Positions 26,641 through 35,126 are shown, numbered from the stretch's first letter. The stretch: DNA of 64,000 bases from Wagnerdoeblera intermedia (GCF_042647465.1 NZ_JBHRVN010000004.1); one strand, 5' to 3'. Notes: a model not told the origin generated them from the sequence alone. Made by a program: numbers and translations.

Positions 26641-27287
26641 TGCCCCCACTGAGTGGTCCGGTTCTATTGTTAGTGCATTGTCGGTCTCCGGTCTATTTGG
26701 ACGTAGGTCGCCGGAGCTGGTGGTCGGTAGCGCACCGCGCTGTGCGGCCTGGCGTTGTTTCAGTGCCTGCGCCACCTTTCGATCAGGATCTGTGCCTCGC
26801 TCAAGGTGTGGAAGACTTCGCCGTTGAGCAGCTCGTCCCGGAAACGGGCGTTGAAACTCTCGCAGTAAACGTTCTCCCACGGTGAGATCCTGGCGCAATT
26901 AAAGCCGTCTTGGCACCCACCACGGTGATCCACGCCTGCACTTTTTTGGCAACAGATTCGGCGCCATTGTCTGACCGTATGAACTCAGGCGGGCCACGCA
27001 GGATGAACAGATCGGTCAAAGCATCGACGACGTCTGTCGAGTTGAGCCTGCGTTTGACGCGGATCACCAGCGCCTCCCTCGTGAACTCGTCGATGATATT
27101 GAGCGTTCGGAAAATCCGCCCATCCAGCGTTCGGTCCTGGATAAAATCATAGGACCAGACGTCGTTGGGGCGCTCTGGTCTCAGTCGAACGCAGGACCCA
27201 TCGTTCAGCCAGAGCCGCCCCTTCTTGGTCTGCTTTTGCGGAACTTTCAGCCCCTCCCGCCGCCAGATCCGTTCAACCCGTTTATGG
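26640..27287 (-). pseudogene. IS3-family transposase OrfB remnant
   Basis: Read leftward, the sequence gives HKRVERIWRREGLKVPQKQ, NDVWSYDFIQDRTLDGRIFR, NIIDEFTREALVIRVKRRL and RSDNGAES, the integrase core of IS3-family OrfB with its first two catalytic aspartates. After ITVVGAKTALIAPGS the frame breaks, and the last catalytic glutamate region is shifted. The 5-prime half is cut off exactly at 27288, where the IS21 element begins. It is non-functional. Confidence 0.85.
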
Positions 27288-27359
27288 TGTGATTTTCCGC
27301 GCAGAACTGACCCGGGATTTCCATCGAGAAGTGACCCACCTTTGATTATGGTTGCGGGT

Positions 27360-28154
27360 TCACTGTGAGGTCAACGGACGGCCAGTCTCCTTCCTGTTTT
27401 TGATTGCCGCGGCTGCGCTTGCTTTGAAGCGGAAGCTGTCATTGCCGGTCTCAAGGATATGGCAGCGGTGCGTGAGGCGATCGAGAAGTGCGGTCGTCAT
27501 CTTAGCGTCTCCGAAGACGGTCGCCCATTCGCTGAAGCTCAGATTTGTCGTGATGACAACACTGGTTCTCTCATAGAGCCTGCTGAGCATGTGGAAGAGG
27601 AGTGCACCGCCGGACGCACTGAATGGCAGGTAGCCCAACTCGTCGAGGATCACGAGGTCCAGCTTGGTCAGGCTCTCGGCGATCTGCCCTGTCTTGCCTC
27701 GCAGCTTTTCCTGTTCGAGGGCATTTACGAGTTCAATCGTTGAGAAGAAGCGGGCCTTACGTCGATGCTGCTCAATTGCCTGCACTGCCAGAGCCGTGGC
27801 GATATGGGTTTTCCCCGTGCCCGGTCCGCCTATCAATACGATGTTATGCGCCCCGTCTATAAACTCGCAGCGATGCAGGGTGCGGATTGTCGCCTCGTTG
27901 ATCTCGCTGGCTGCAAAATCAAAGCCTGACAGATCCTTATAGGCAGGGAAGCGAGCCGCTTTCATGTGGTAAGCAATGGACCTTACCTCGCGCTCAGCCA
28001 GCTCGGCCTTAAGGAGCTGGGACAGGATCGGCACGGCCGCCTCAAAGGCAGGCGCCCCTTGCTCAATGAGATCAGCAACGGCCTGAGCCATGCCGTGCAT
28101 CTTGAGGCTCCTGAGCATAATGACGACGGCCGCACTGGCAGGATCATGACGCAT
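27360..28154 (-). CDS. istB: IS21 helper ATPase IstB
   Basis: A 264-residue AAA+ protein, DnaC-like, that assists the IstA transposase in target capture. It has Walker A GGPGTGKTH, Walker B LVILDELGYLPF and the sensor motif VITTNLSFSEW. ATG 28154 is chosen because it overlaps the end of istA, as is usual for translational coupling in IS21. It is intact. Confidence 0.95.
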   Translation of the reverse strand: MRHDPASAAVVIMLRSLKMHGMAQAVADLIEQGAPAFEAAVPILSQLLKAELAEREVRSIAYHMKAARFPAYKDLSGFDFAASEINEATIRTLHRCEFIDGAHNIVLIGGPGTGKTHIATALAVQAIEQHRRKARFFSTIELVNALEQEKLRGKTGQIAESLTKLDLVILDELGYLPFSASGGALLFHMLSRLYERTSVVITTNLSFSEWATVFGDAKMTTALLDRLTHRCHILETGNDSFRFKASAAAAIKNRKETGRPLTSQ

Positions 28155-29673
28155 GCCGGCCTCCGACAATCCGCGGGCGCAGCCGATCGTAGCGTTCGAC
28201 ATTTGCTTTAGGCTCCCTGCGCAGGTTCAGCGCTTGAGGCGTTTCCAGAGGCTCAAGCGGGCCTTTCCTGTCAACGATGCGGTGCAGGATGTTCAGCACA
28301 TGGGTCTTCGTCGGAACTCCCTCCGCCAGTGCCTGCTCAACGGCAGCCAGAACTGCCTGCTCATCATGATGCATAACCAGGGAGAGGATATCGACCATCT
28401 CCCTGTCACCGCCAGGCTTGCGCAGAAGATGTTCCTGCAGCTGGCGGAAGGCTTTCGGGCACTCCATGAACGGCGCTCCATTGCGAAGAGCGCCGGGCTT
28501 ACGTTGCAGGACGGCCAGATAATGCCGCCAGTCATAGATGGTTCTGGGAGGAAGTCTGTGATTGCGTTGGATAATCCGCATGTGCTCACACAGGATTTTA
28601 CCCTCGGCCACAATCCTCAGCCGGTCAGGATAAACCCTTACGCTTACCGGGCGGTTCGCGAAGGATGCCGGGACACTGTAGCGGTTACGGTCGAAGGTGA
28701 TCAGGCAGGTTGGCGAGACACGCTTGCTCAATTCGATAAAGCCATCAAAAGCCGGCGGGAGGGGCATCAGGGCAGCTCGCTCGTCTGCCCAGATCTCAGC
28801 AATGGTGCCGCAAAGCATGCCATGGTTTGTCTCAGCCCAGAGCTCGATACAGCGCTGCTCCAGCCAGATGTTCAGCGCATCCAGATCCGGAAAGGACGGC
28901 ATCACGGACAGGACTTGATGTCGGGTATCGCGCACATTCTTCTCAACCTGCCCCTTCTCCCAACCAGCCGCCGGATTGCAGAACTCCGGCTCAAAAACAT
29001 AATGGTTGGCCATGGCCAGAAAGCGGATGTTGATCTGCCGCTCTTTGCCCCGCCCGACCCGATCAACGGCCGTGCGCATATTGTCGTAGATCCCACGCTC
29101 AGGGACGCCGCCGAAGACCCGGAAGCCATGCCAGTGTGCGTCAAACAGCATCTCATGGGTCTGAAGAAGATACGCCCTGACCAGAAAGGCCCGGCTATGC
29201 GAGAGCTTGATATGGGCAAGCTGGAGCTTCACCCGGGCGTTGCCCAGGACGGCATAGTCCTCGCTCCAGTCAAACTGGAATGCTTCCCCAGCCCGAAAGG
29301 CCAGGGGAACGAAAGTCCCACGCCCTGTCGTGTTCTCTTGGCGTTGGCGTTCAGCACGCCAGTCTCGGGCAAACGCCGCAACACGATTGTAAGACCCCGT
29401 AAAGCCCAGCGTCACAAGGTCAGCGTGCATCCTCTTGAGGGTTCGACGTTGCTTACGGGGCTTGGCGGCTTCGCTCTTGAGCCAGCCAGCAAGCTTCTCT
29501 GCAAAAGCATCCAGCTTGCTCGGCCGCTCAGGAGTGGAAAACTCGGGTTCAATCGTGCCCGATCTTAAATGTTTACGGATCGTGTTACGCGACAGGCCCG
29601 TTCGACGCGCGATCTCCCGGATCGGCAGCCCGTCACGCAGGCGCATCTTACGAATGACGTTCAATAGTCCCAT
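28144..29673 (-). CDS. istA: IS21 transposase IstA
   Basis: A 509-residue DDE transposase. The N terminus has a helix-turn-helix (REIARRTGLSRNTIRKHLRSG). The integrase core includes FQFDWSEDYAVL, a GIYDNMRTAVD segment and GQVEKNVRDTR with the catalytic glutamate, followed by a basic C-terminal region (RNRYSVPASFANRPV). ATG 29673 follows GGAG and is preferred over an upstream GTG at 29703. It is intact. Confidence 0.94.
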   Translation of the reverse strand: MGLLNVIRKMRLRDGLPIREIARRTGLSRNTIRKHLRSGTIEPEFSTPERPSKLDAFAEKLAGWLKSEAAKPRKQRRTLKRMHADLVTLGFTGSYNRVAAFARDWRAERQRQENTTGRGTFVPLAFRAGEAFQFDWSEDYAVLGNARVKLQLAHIKLSHSRAFLVRAYLLQTHEMLFDAHWHGFRVFGGVPERGIYDNMRTAVDRVGRGKERQINIRFLAMANHYVFEPEFCNPAAGWEKGQVEKNVRDTRHQVLSVMPSFPDLDALNIWLEQRCIELWAETNHGMLCGTIAEIWADERAALMPLPPAFDGFIELSKRVSPTCLITFDRNRYSVPASFANRPVSVRVYPDRLRIVAEGKILCEHMRIIQRNHRLPPRTIYDWRHYLAVLQRKPGALRNGAPFMECPKAFRQLQEHLLRKPGGDREMVDILSLVMHHDEQAVLAAVEQALAEGVPTKTHVLNILHRIVDRKGPLEPLETPQALNLRREPKANVERYDRLRPRIVGGRHAS

Positions 29674-29913
29674 GTGGATCACTCCGAAGCCCCCCTCGCT
29701 CACTGCGCGGGGGGAGGGTCACATGGGTCAAATCTCAATGGAAATTATCGCCCCAAATGGGTCAGTTCTAAGCGGCAATCAACACTCTGAGTAGCTAAAT
29801 TCTGGTGAAGCTTCTCTTTATGGGGCACGACCAACTCCTCTTCTGAGCCCTGCAGGGCAACTGGAGATTAATAGGCGGCAAGAGATGAAGTTCCTGAAGC
29901 TGCTAAAAATGCA

Positions 29914-29943
29914 AAAGCGCCCGAGGTTTCCCTTGGGCGCTTC
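29914..29943 (-). terminator. Intrinsic terminator for the outer-membrane protein gene
   Basis: On the minus strand AAGCGCCC and GGGCGCTT form an 8-bp stem, followed by TTTTGCATTTTT. It lies about 120 bp beyond the stop of the leftward gene ending at 30063. The rest of 29785-30062 holds no recognisable gene. Confidence 0.7.
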
Positions 29944-30062
29944 TGTCGCACGAATTTTATCCAGCTTGCCACAATCAACTGAATTGTCAATCGTTGTATT
30001 TATAAAGAAGCACTTACAAAGCGAGCCGTGCGGACTGGCGTATGTCTATTCCGCCCGCAGAA

Positions 30063-30665
30063 TCAAAACTTCCAGGAAGCACGCAGTTGGATGGTATCGA
30101 TATCAAGATCGACGTCTGTCCCTGCAACATTCGCAACGCTACCGAAGCTTGAACGGCTAAGTTCGGCACCAAGCACGAAGTTACGGCTGATTGCAAAATC
30201 AGCACCAATGCCAAACGTCATGCCCGACTTGCTATAGCTATCGATGCCGTCGCTTCCTTTAACGCGTGCGACACCCAGCATAGCGTAGGGCATCCACTGT
30301 CCAGCGTCATAGCCAAAGCGACCTTTCAAACGGGTCAGGTCAACTTTGACACCTTCTTCCTTTGCGCGGTCAAAGCTCAGCTCACCACCCAGAACGTACT
30401 GCCCGAAGTCGTGGTTGTAGCCAGCGAACACGCCAAGACCTGTATCGTCCGCCGACACGGAGACAGGGCCCGCCGAGAGGGAAGCATCATGTTGCCCGAA
30501 GGACAGGCCGACATAGCCCCCAGTCCAATTGCTGTCGGAAACGACTGCTACGGGTGCATAAACGGCAGGTTCTTGCACAACTACAGTCGGACCTCCGGCA
30601 AGAGCCGAAGTTCCAAAGCCGATGCCAGCAAGGATAGAAATCGCAGAAACAGCGCGACGAGTCAT
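30063..30665 (-). CDS. Outer-membrane beta-barrel protein
   Basis: A 200-residue protein with a signal peptide (MTRRAVSAISILAGIGFGTSALAG) and amphipathic beta-strand repeats (WTGGYVGLSFGQHDA, GVFAGYNHDFGQYVLGGELSF). It ends in a terminal aromatic motif (LRASWKF), the signal for barrel assembly. It resembles OmpA/opacity-type small porins of Rhodobacteraceae. ATG 30665 follows GGGAGAATA. Nearby insertion sequences and the prophage make it unclear whether it is resident chromosome or carried by the island. Confidence 0.85.
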   Translation of the reverse strand: MTRRAVSAISILAGIGFGTSALAGGPTVVVQEPAVYAPVAVVSDSNWTGGYVGLSFGQHDASLSAGPVSVSADDTGLGVFAGYNHDFGQYVLGGELSFDRAKEEGVKVDLTRLKGRFGYDAGQWMPYAMLGVARVKGSDGIDSYSKSGMTFGIGADFAISRNFVLGAELSRSSFGSVANVAGTDVDLDIDTIQLRASWKF

Positions 30666-30794
30666 AGTTGTTATTCTCCCTAAAACCCACACGGGGTGGG
30701 TAATAGATGGCCTATTTTTTAACCTTTCGTTAAAGATTTCTGAGATCTTAATTAGCATCATGGAGACATGTGATGTTTTTGTGACACGACGTAT

Positions 30795-31433
30795 TCAGCC
30801 TCTGCGTGCTTCGATCACATCGACCCAGTGGCGCAGTGCTTCGGTGAAAGCCCGGCCTTTGGTGGTGGTGAACCCGTCCTCATCGATCAGCTGCAGCTCG
30901 CCCTGTATGCCGCCCGCGATCAGGGCGCGGTCATGCGCTGAGACCAGACCAATGCGGCCCTGCCAGATCATCCAGCGGCGGGTTGCGCCTCGCTCGCGCT
31001 GCTCCGGGGTGCGATCATCCATCGGCGGGATATCCTCGGCGGGGTTGGCAGGCACCACCAGCTCCTCCGGGATAATCGCGATGGCCGCATTCTTCGGGCT
31101 GTCGCTCAGGCCGATGGCGTGGCGATAGGCGCGGCGTGCGAGGCGGTATTCATCCACGACGTGCTGCATCTGTGCGGCCTGCTCCGCATTAACTGCCAGC
31201 AGCCTGATGCAGCGGCTTGCCTGATCCGAGTAGCTCCGATCCTCAGCCGCAGCGCGAAGCTGGGCCGGGTTGGCCTTCGCATGTCGCAGGCGGGCTTTGG
31301 CTACGGTCATGCGAGGATCTTCCTCACGCTGGTTGGTATGGCGCCGGTCACGGCCGGTCGCTCGGTTCGGAGCGGTCATGCCGCCCGGCAGGGTGATTGC
31401 CTTCTTTGCGCGGCGCTTGGCTGCTTTGCTCAT
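30795..31433 (-). CDS. Hypothetical phage protein, last gene of the leftward operon
   Basis: A 212-residue, Arg/Ala-rich protein with a basic N terminus (MSKAAKRRAKKAI) and a predicted helical middle section. No catalytic motif is recognised. In lambdoid phages the gene at this place, after the replication genes, is often an antiterminator of late transcription, but no sequence feature here proves that. Confidence 0.7.
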   Translation of the reverse strand: MSKAAKRRAKKAITLPGGMTAPNRATGRDRRHTNQREEDPRMTVAKARLRHAKANPAQLRAAAEDRSYSDQASRCIRLLAVNAEQAAQMQHVVDEYRLARRAYRHAIGLSDSPKNAAIAIIPEELVVPANPAEDIPPMDDRTPEQRERGATRRWMIWQGRIGLVSAHDRALIAGGIQGELQLIDEDGFTTTKGRAFTEALRHWVDVIEARRG

Positions 31434-31469
31434 GTCTCACTGTCCTGATGGTGTTTTTATGGGCGGGCC

Positions 31470-31691
31470 TTAGTGGCCCTGCTCCGATTTTTTAGCCCGT
31501 TCATAGGCGTTGGAGATCCAGCCAATGAGCAGAACTCCCACCAAGAGCGCGCCCGCCGAGAAGACCAGCCCGATGAACGGGAGCACGCTCAGCAGCCAAC
31601 CCGCGAGAAATGCGGTTGAAAAGCCAATTACCACGCCAATCACCACGGGAGCGAGATCGGCAGCCATCACTCTCGCTGTGCGCCAGATCAT
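31470..31691 (-). CDS. Small membrane protein
   Basis: A 73-residue protein with two hydrophobic helices (APVVIGVVIGFSTAFLAGWLL and FSAGALLVGVLLIGWIS) and a short basic tail. ATG 31691 is chosen because GAGGGG sits 8 bp upstream; the GTG at 31697 overlaps the stop of the preceding gene. Function is unknown. Confidence 0.65.
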   Translation of the reverse strand: MIWRTARVMAADLAPVVIGVVIGFSTAFLAGWLLSVLPFIGLVFSAGALLVGVLLIGWISNAYERAKKSEQGH

Positions 31692-31693
31692 GC

Positions 31694-31924
31694 TCACATC
31701 CCCTCGATTGCGCGCTTGATCATGTCAGGGCGCATGCCGGACCAGATCAGGTGGCCTGCAATGACGATGGGGGCAGAGGTCAGGCCCTGCGCTTTCCATG
31801 CGTCGATCTGCTCGGCCGGCACGTCAGCCAGCGGGGTTTCATTTACGCTCACCCCTGCCCGGTCAAATTCGCGCTTGGTCAGGCGGCAGGGCTGGCAGTT
31901 GGGGGCGGTGTAGATGGTGATCAT
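31694..31924 (-). CDS. Glutaredoxin-like (NrdH-type) protein
   Basis: A 76-residue thioredoxin-fold protein starting MITIYTAPNCQPCRLTKREFD. The CQPC motif is the redox site, and LTSAPIVIAG contains the family cis-proline. NrdH-type proteins feed electrons to ribonucleotide reductase, so a phage could use it to support dNTP supply. ATG 31924 follows AAGGAG and overlaps the previous stop by one base. Confidence 0.85.
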   Translation of the reverse strand: MITIYTAPNCQPCRLTKREFDRAGVSVNETPLADVPAEQIDAWKAQGLTSAPIVIAGHLIWSGMRPDMIKRAIEGM

Positions 31925-32457
31925 CACCAGATCTCCTTTCCCATGGGGCCGGCAGACAGGGTGCGTTCACCTATTTCCGTCATCACCCATCGCGCGGGGC
32001 TGCGCTGAGATCGTACCAGGAACCCGAGCGTGCTCAGAACGTCCAGCCATTCCCGGCCGATATCGACGTCTTCACCATCATCGGCACACTCGGCAAACCG
32101 CTGCAACTTTTGCTGGATCTTTTGACCACAGCCTTCCGCCCGCCCTGCCCGATAGCCTTCCTCCCATGCATGGGTGGTGTCCTCGAAGCTGGTCAGCGGG
32201 GCAGAAAAAATATGACTCACGCGTTTGGCAGTTTTCGTGGTATCTAAGTTATCGTGCACGGGGTCACGGCCGCTAGGTTGTGTATCACTGGGAGTCGAGT
32301 AACGAGTATTGGCGGCCTTGCCTCCGTGCTGGAATTTCTCTCGCCGAAGTTCACCTGCCACGTCAGACTTCAGCACGTTAGGTGCCCATGCAGGGGCCTT
32401 TTCTGCCGGGCCGTGGTAGCTGCAGTAGCCGTTGTGGATGGTGACGGTGTCGCTCAT
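31924..32457 (-). CDS. Hypothetical phage protein
   Basis: A 177-residue protein starting MSDTVTIHNGYCSYHGPAEKAPAWAP. The central part is polar, with a helical stretch (HAWEEGYRAGRAEGCGQKIQQKLQ) and a C-terminal WLDVLSTLGFLVRSQRSP segment. No family recognised. ATG 32457 overlaps the stop of the DUF3310 gene (ATGA); a longer frame upstream would cover that gene and is rejected. Confidence 0.65.
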   Translation of the reverse strand: MSDTVTIHNGYCSYHGPAEKAPAWAPNVLKSDVAGELRREKFQHGGKAANTRYSTPSDTQPSGRDPVHDNLDTTKTAKRVSHIFSAPLTSFEDTTHAWEEGYRAGRAEGCGQKIQQKLQRFAECADDGEDVDIGREWLDVLSTLGFLVRSQRSPARWVMTEIGERTLSAGPMGKEIW

Positions 32458-32666
32458 GCGGTGGCCCCTTTCCTGCGGGCGATATCGCGTTGGATGTACC
32501 AAGCGGCTTTCTCCAGATCCTCGATGGCGTCGTTCTTCAGATCTGCGCGCCAGATGTATTTGACCGCGTTCCCGAGGCAGTAGTTCATGTACTCGGTGAT
32601 CTGGATGCACTCGACGCCCGAGGGGTGAGAGCGGTAATGCGGCGGGTGGTTGACCGGGTCGCTCAT
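32454..32666 (-). CDS. DUF3310 domain-containing phage protein
   Basis: A 70-residue protein matching the DUF3310 pattern: NHPPHYRSHPSGVECIQITE, NYCLGNAVKYIWRADLKN and IEDLEKAAWYIQRDI. The family is common in phage replication regions and is sometimes called a nucleotide-kinase-like fragment, but its function is not known. It overlaps both neighbours by 4 bp. Confidence 0.9.
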   Translation of the reverse strand: MSDPVNHPPHYRSHPSGVECIQITEYMNYCLGNAVKYIWRADLKNDAIEDLEKAAWYIQRDIARRKGATA

Positions 32667-33004
32667 GCGTCCTCCAGAGCAGGGCTCCGGTCCATGACCA
32701 GTCCGAGGTTGCGGTAGATCTTCGAGCGGCTGATCCCGATCAGATCGCTGCGGAGAAACGCCTCGATGCGGTCAATGCTCGGGACCACGCCTGCGAGGTT
32801 GCAGACCTCGTGCCAGTCAGCGCGGCGGAAGTAGCCCAGCTGGGCCAGCGTCACGGCCTCCCGGCGTCCCGGCTTGGCGCGGGCGACTTCACCAGCAGCA
32901 TCGGCCAGTGCATGAGCTGCCACCGCGCGCCACAGCTGGCGGGCAGCGGAGCCGTGCACCGCGGTGAACGAGATGCTCTCGAAGTGGTGGCTCATGTCGC
33001 TCAT
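32663..33004 (-). CDS. Hypothetical phage protein
   Basis: A 113-residue protein, mostly helical by eye, with LWRAVAAHALADAAGEVARAK and a C-terminal helix-turn-helix-like segment (GISRSKIYRNLGLVMD). It could be a small DNA-binding protein, but the assignment is weak. It overlaps the next gene by an ATGA. Confidence 0.65.
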   Translation of the reverse strand: MSDMSHHFESISFTAVHGSAARQLWRAVAAHALADAAGEVARAKPGRREAVTLAQLGYFRRADWHEVCNLAGVVPSIDRIEAFLRSDLIGISRSKIYRNLGLVMDRSPALEDA

Positions 33005-33477
33005 GCTTCACCTCCGATGCGTTTCAGGCCGAGGCTGGCGACGACCGCAGCGCGGCGGGCGCGTTCTTCCTCGGTGATCTCCAGCCGGCGCTCGGGTTCA
33101 GGATCACGCGGCTTCGGCAGGGCTGCGACCTTGAGGCGGCGGGCTTCGAGGATCTGCGCAACCACATGGCCCTCGTTCGGCATCCGGTTCGGCTCCTTGA
33201 GGATATGAGCTCGGCAGGCAGCCCGGATTTCCTCAATCGGATAGTCCTGCAGCGCGTCCATCCAGTCGATCATCAGCCGGTCATGGGCGGCGCTGCCCCG
33301 GTCACGCTCCCAGCCGAAGCGGTCCAACTTCTTAGCCAGAACCTCCAGCTCGACCGCGACCACGGCCCGATGCTTAGCCAAGTCCTGCGAGGCGAGCGAT
33401 TTGCTCAAGGGCAGGGTCAGGCCGGTGCGCGGGTCCTGCGGGAACTGCGGAGCGATGTTGCGAACTGCGATTGTCAT
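33001..33477 (-). CDS. Phage replication-associated protein (putative)
   Basis: A 158-residue protein with a WMDALQDYPIEEIRAACRAHI block and MPNEGHVVAQI, a pattern seen in small proteins next to phage DUF1376 replication genes. The C-terminal half is basic and charged. ATG 33477 has a strong ribosome-binding site (GGAGGGCAATT), so the 104-bp out-of-frame overlap with the preceding DUF1376 gene appears real. Confidence 0.7.
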   Translation of the reverse strand: MTIAVRNIAPQFPQDPRTGLTLPLSKSLASQDLAKHRAVVAVELEVLAKKLDRFGWERDRGSAAHDRLMIDWMDALQDYPIEEIRAACRAHILKEPNRMPNEGHVVAQILEARRLKVAALPKPRDPEPERRLEITEEERARRAAVVASLGLKRIGGEA

Positions 33478-34189
33478 AATTGCCCTCCATCAGGCGGGTG
33501 AAAGACTTGGCTTGTGTGATGAAGTCGAAGCTGGCGAAGAACGGGCCTTCTCGGCCGGGGCGGCGTCCGCAGAGGAAGTCCGAGGCCTCAGCCCGCTCGA
33601 TGGCGTGGCGCCAGCCTTCCAGCCCACCGGCTTCCTTCATCCGGGCCTTGAGTGCTGCGAAGCGGGCCTTGTTCATGCGCTGAACCTGAGACCACCCGGC
33701 GCGGGCTGCTGCATCGTTGTAGATCGCCACTGCCGCCGCGCTGTCGTCCGTCACCGGAAGAGGAGAAGCTTTAGCTTCTTCTCTGATATCTGGTTCTGAT
33801 ATCTGACTATGCTTAAGCTCGGCTGTAGCAATTGCTTCCCGCGCATTGATGTTTTTCAATGCGTTAGCGGTTCCGCCCTTCTTTCCAGCGGTCTTCCGTT
33901 CCTGCGATATCGAAACCGCTTTTTGGTGCTCTTTCGTCAGTCGGGCGTTGGTGATTACCTCACCCTCGATCGCGAAAAACTCGCTGATCTCTGCCCAGAT
34001 TTGCTGCCAGCGCTTCGGGCTGACGCGGCAGACGCGAGCCAGTTTCGCCGGGTCGTTCGGCAGGCTTGCGCCATTGCGCCACATCGTCATGAGCAGGAGT
34101 AGGTATGCCCCGTGCTGCTCGGTGGTGAGGTGCAGGGTGTCGGCCAGATAGTCACCGACATAGAGCTGCATGAAAGGTGCACTGCTCAT
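33374..34189 (-). CDS. DUF1376 domain-containing phage replication protein
   Basis: A 271-residue protein. The N-terminal DUF1376 domain has APFMQLYVGDYLADTLHLTTEQHGAYLLLL and LARVCRVSPKRW, a winged-helix-like DNA-binding fold found in phage replication initiators. A linker and a helical C-terminal part follow (GWSQVQRMNKARFAALKARM). The 3-prime end overlaps the next gene by 104 bp in another frame. Confidence 0.87.
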   Translation of the reverse strand: MSSAPFMQLYVGDYLADTLHLTTEQHGAYLLLLMTMWRNGASLPNDPAKLARVCRVSPKRWQQIWAEISEFFAIEGEVITNARLTKEHQKAVSISQERKTAGKKGGTANALKNINAREAIATAELKHSQISEPDIREEAKASPLPVTDDSAAAVAIYNDAAARAGWSQVQRMNKARFAALKARMKEAGGLEGWRHAIERAEASDFLCGRRPGREGPFFASFDFITQAKSFTRLMEGNYDNRSSQHRSAVPAGPAHRPDPALEQIARLAGLG

Positions 34190-34210
34190 GGGAAAACCTC
34201 CCCGTGGGGT

Positions 34211-34582
34211 TCAGTCTCTTTGGTCGGGATGGCCCCACTCAGCCAGCTTGGCACGCACGTCCTCGATGCTCTTAACCACCGCAACGCGGTAGCCGAGGCG
34301 CGAGAGTTCGGCGTGAACAACCTTCTGCTCAGGGGTGGCGTAGTTGCCCTTAGCCTTCACTTCGAAGAACAGGGGGCCGTGGAAGGTGAAAGCCACGAGG
34401 TCTGGAAAGCCCACGGCCATGCCGAGGTGCTTGTGCTTGGCGATCTGGCGGGCAACTGCGGCGCCGGCCATGCCAAACTCATTCGGGCTGTGGTGGATCA
34501 CCGGATTGCCGAACAGGACGCTCCGAAGGAAGCCCAGCACGGCAAGGTGAACCTTACGCTCAGGTGACTGGCGCGCGGTCAT
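34211..34582 (-). CDS. VRR-NUC domain nuclease
   Basis: A 123-residue single-domain nuclease of the PD-(D/E)XK class. The pattern is GMAVGFPDLVAFTFHGPLFFEVKAKGNYATPEQ, with the catalytic aspartate in FPDL and the ExK in FFEVKAK, followed by an AELSRLGYRVAVVKSIEDV helix. Phage-encoded VRR-NUC proteins are thought to process branched DNA. ATG 34582 lies just after the preceding small gene. Confidence 0.88.
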   Translation of the reverse strand: MTARQSPERKVHLAVLGFLRSVLFGNPVIHHSPNEFGMAGAAVARQIAKHKHLGMAVGFPDLVAFTFHGPLFFEVKAKGNYATPEQKVVHAELSRLGYRVAVVKSIEDVRAKLAEWGHPDQRD

Positions 34583-34583
34583 A

Positions 34584-34823
34584 TCAACGAACCTTGGCGA
34601 GGATCTGGTGACGGTCGAGATACCGGGCCACCAGATCGGGATTGCGATTGCACTGGCGCTCGGCCCGGCGTCCCAGATCGACGGTCGGACCAAAGCTGTT
34701 CGACAGCGTCAACGTGGGCGAGACAGGCCCAGACATAGCCGCGCTGCTTTTGCTCTGAGAGCAGTCCGGGCAGCCGATAACCACGGCAGCTAGGCGCTTG
34801 GCAGAGGCGACAAGGGCCCACAC
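34584..34823 (-). CDS. Small phage protein, first gene of the leftward operon (tentative)
   Basis: A 79-residue frame starting at GTG 34823 with a CPDC pair and a convincing C-terminal helix (RNPDLVARYLDRHQILAKVR). An alternative frame over the same bases looks less protein-like. It ends 1 bp before the VRR-NUC start codon. Function is unknown. Confidence 0.45.
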   Translation of the reverse strand: MWALVASAKRLAAVVIGCPDCSQSKSSAAMSGPVSPTLTLSNSFGPTVDLGRRAERQCNRNPDLVARYLDRHQILAKVR

Positions 34824-34880
34824 TTAAGCGCCCCGTTGCGGCCTGCGGCCTTGAAAATGGCCGATTAACCGCCATCTGTG

Positions 34881-34895
34881 ATGCATGTTGTGCAA
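34881..34895 (-). promoter_or_regulatory. Phage repressor operator O4 (head of leftward operon)
   Basis: Read leftward the site is TTGCACAACATGCAT, one base from the ATGCACNNNATGCAT consensus seen five more times in this prophage. It lies at the end of the Cro-like gene, about 60 bp upstream of the leftward operon. Confidence 0.7.
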
Positions 34896-34897
34896 CA

Positions 34898-35116
34898 TTA
34901 CCTACCACCCCGAAAGGAGGAAGGCTCGTCTTTAACCCAGCTTGTCGCCTGAATTGCTCCGCGGGTTTGCCGCTCAATTCGCGCCGCAAGACGCAAGCTG
35001 GGGATCATTTTCCCTGCCGCAAGTCGAGAAACAATGCTGGGGTCAACACTGACGGACCGCGCAAAATCGCGGTGAGACAGGCCGTTCTCTTCGAGAAATT
35101 TTGCGAAATCCGACAT
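34898..35116 (-). CDS. Cro-like XRE family regulator
   Basis: A 72-residue helix-turn-helix protein (MSDFAKFLEENGLSHRDFARSV, DPSIVSRLAAGKMIPS). It is transcribed leftward from the operator-rich divergent region and heads toward the replication operon, the position of cro in lambdoid phages. ATG 35116 is the natural start. It has no dimerisation or protease domain beyond the helix-turn-helix. Confidence 0.85.
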   Translation of the reverse strand: MSDFAKFLEENGLSHRDFARSVSVDPSIVSRLAAGKMIPSLRLAARIERQTRGAIQATSWVKDEPSSFRGGR

Positions 35117-35126
35117 GAGGATTAAG

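Larger units (their letters stand above)
27288..29784 (-). mobile_element. IS21-family insertion sequence, complete
   Basis: The element carries istA and istB. The ends are related inverted repeats: left TGTGATTTTCCGCG followed by AGAACTGACCC, right (complement) TGTTGATTGCCGCTT followed by AGAACTGACCC, each with a second inner copy of a TTTCCAT-GAGA-TGACCC repeat as is typical of IS21. Total length is 2497 bp. The flanks (TTATGG and CTCTGA) show no target duplication and the IS3 element on the left does not resume on the right, which suggests a deletion adjacent to this copy. Confidence 0.85.

Noticed and set aside
26436..26885. A 149-residue plus-strand protein
   Set aside because: It is a chimera of the frameshifted integrase and the reverse strand of the IS3 remnant.
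29785..30794. A copy of the tRNA-CAT or tRNA-Gly 3-prime end as the far attachment site of the prophage
   Set aside because: Neither tRNA tail could be found by reading this stretch; the far end is missing or lies outside the window.
34579..34989. A longer minus-strand frame over the first gene of the leftward phage operon
   Set aside because: Its sequence is Arg/Ser/Pro-rich without structure, runs into the Cro-like gene, and the competing frame ends in a plausible helix.
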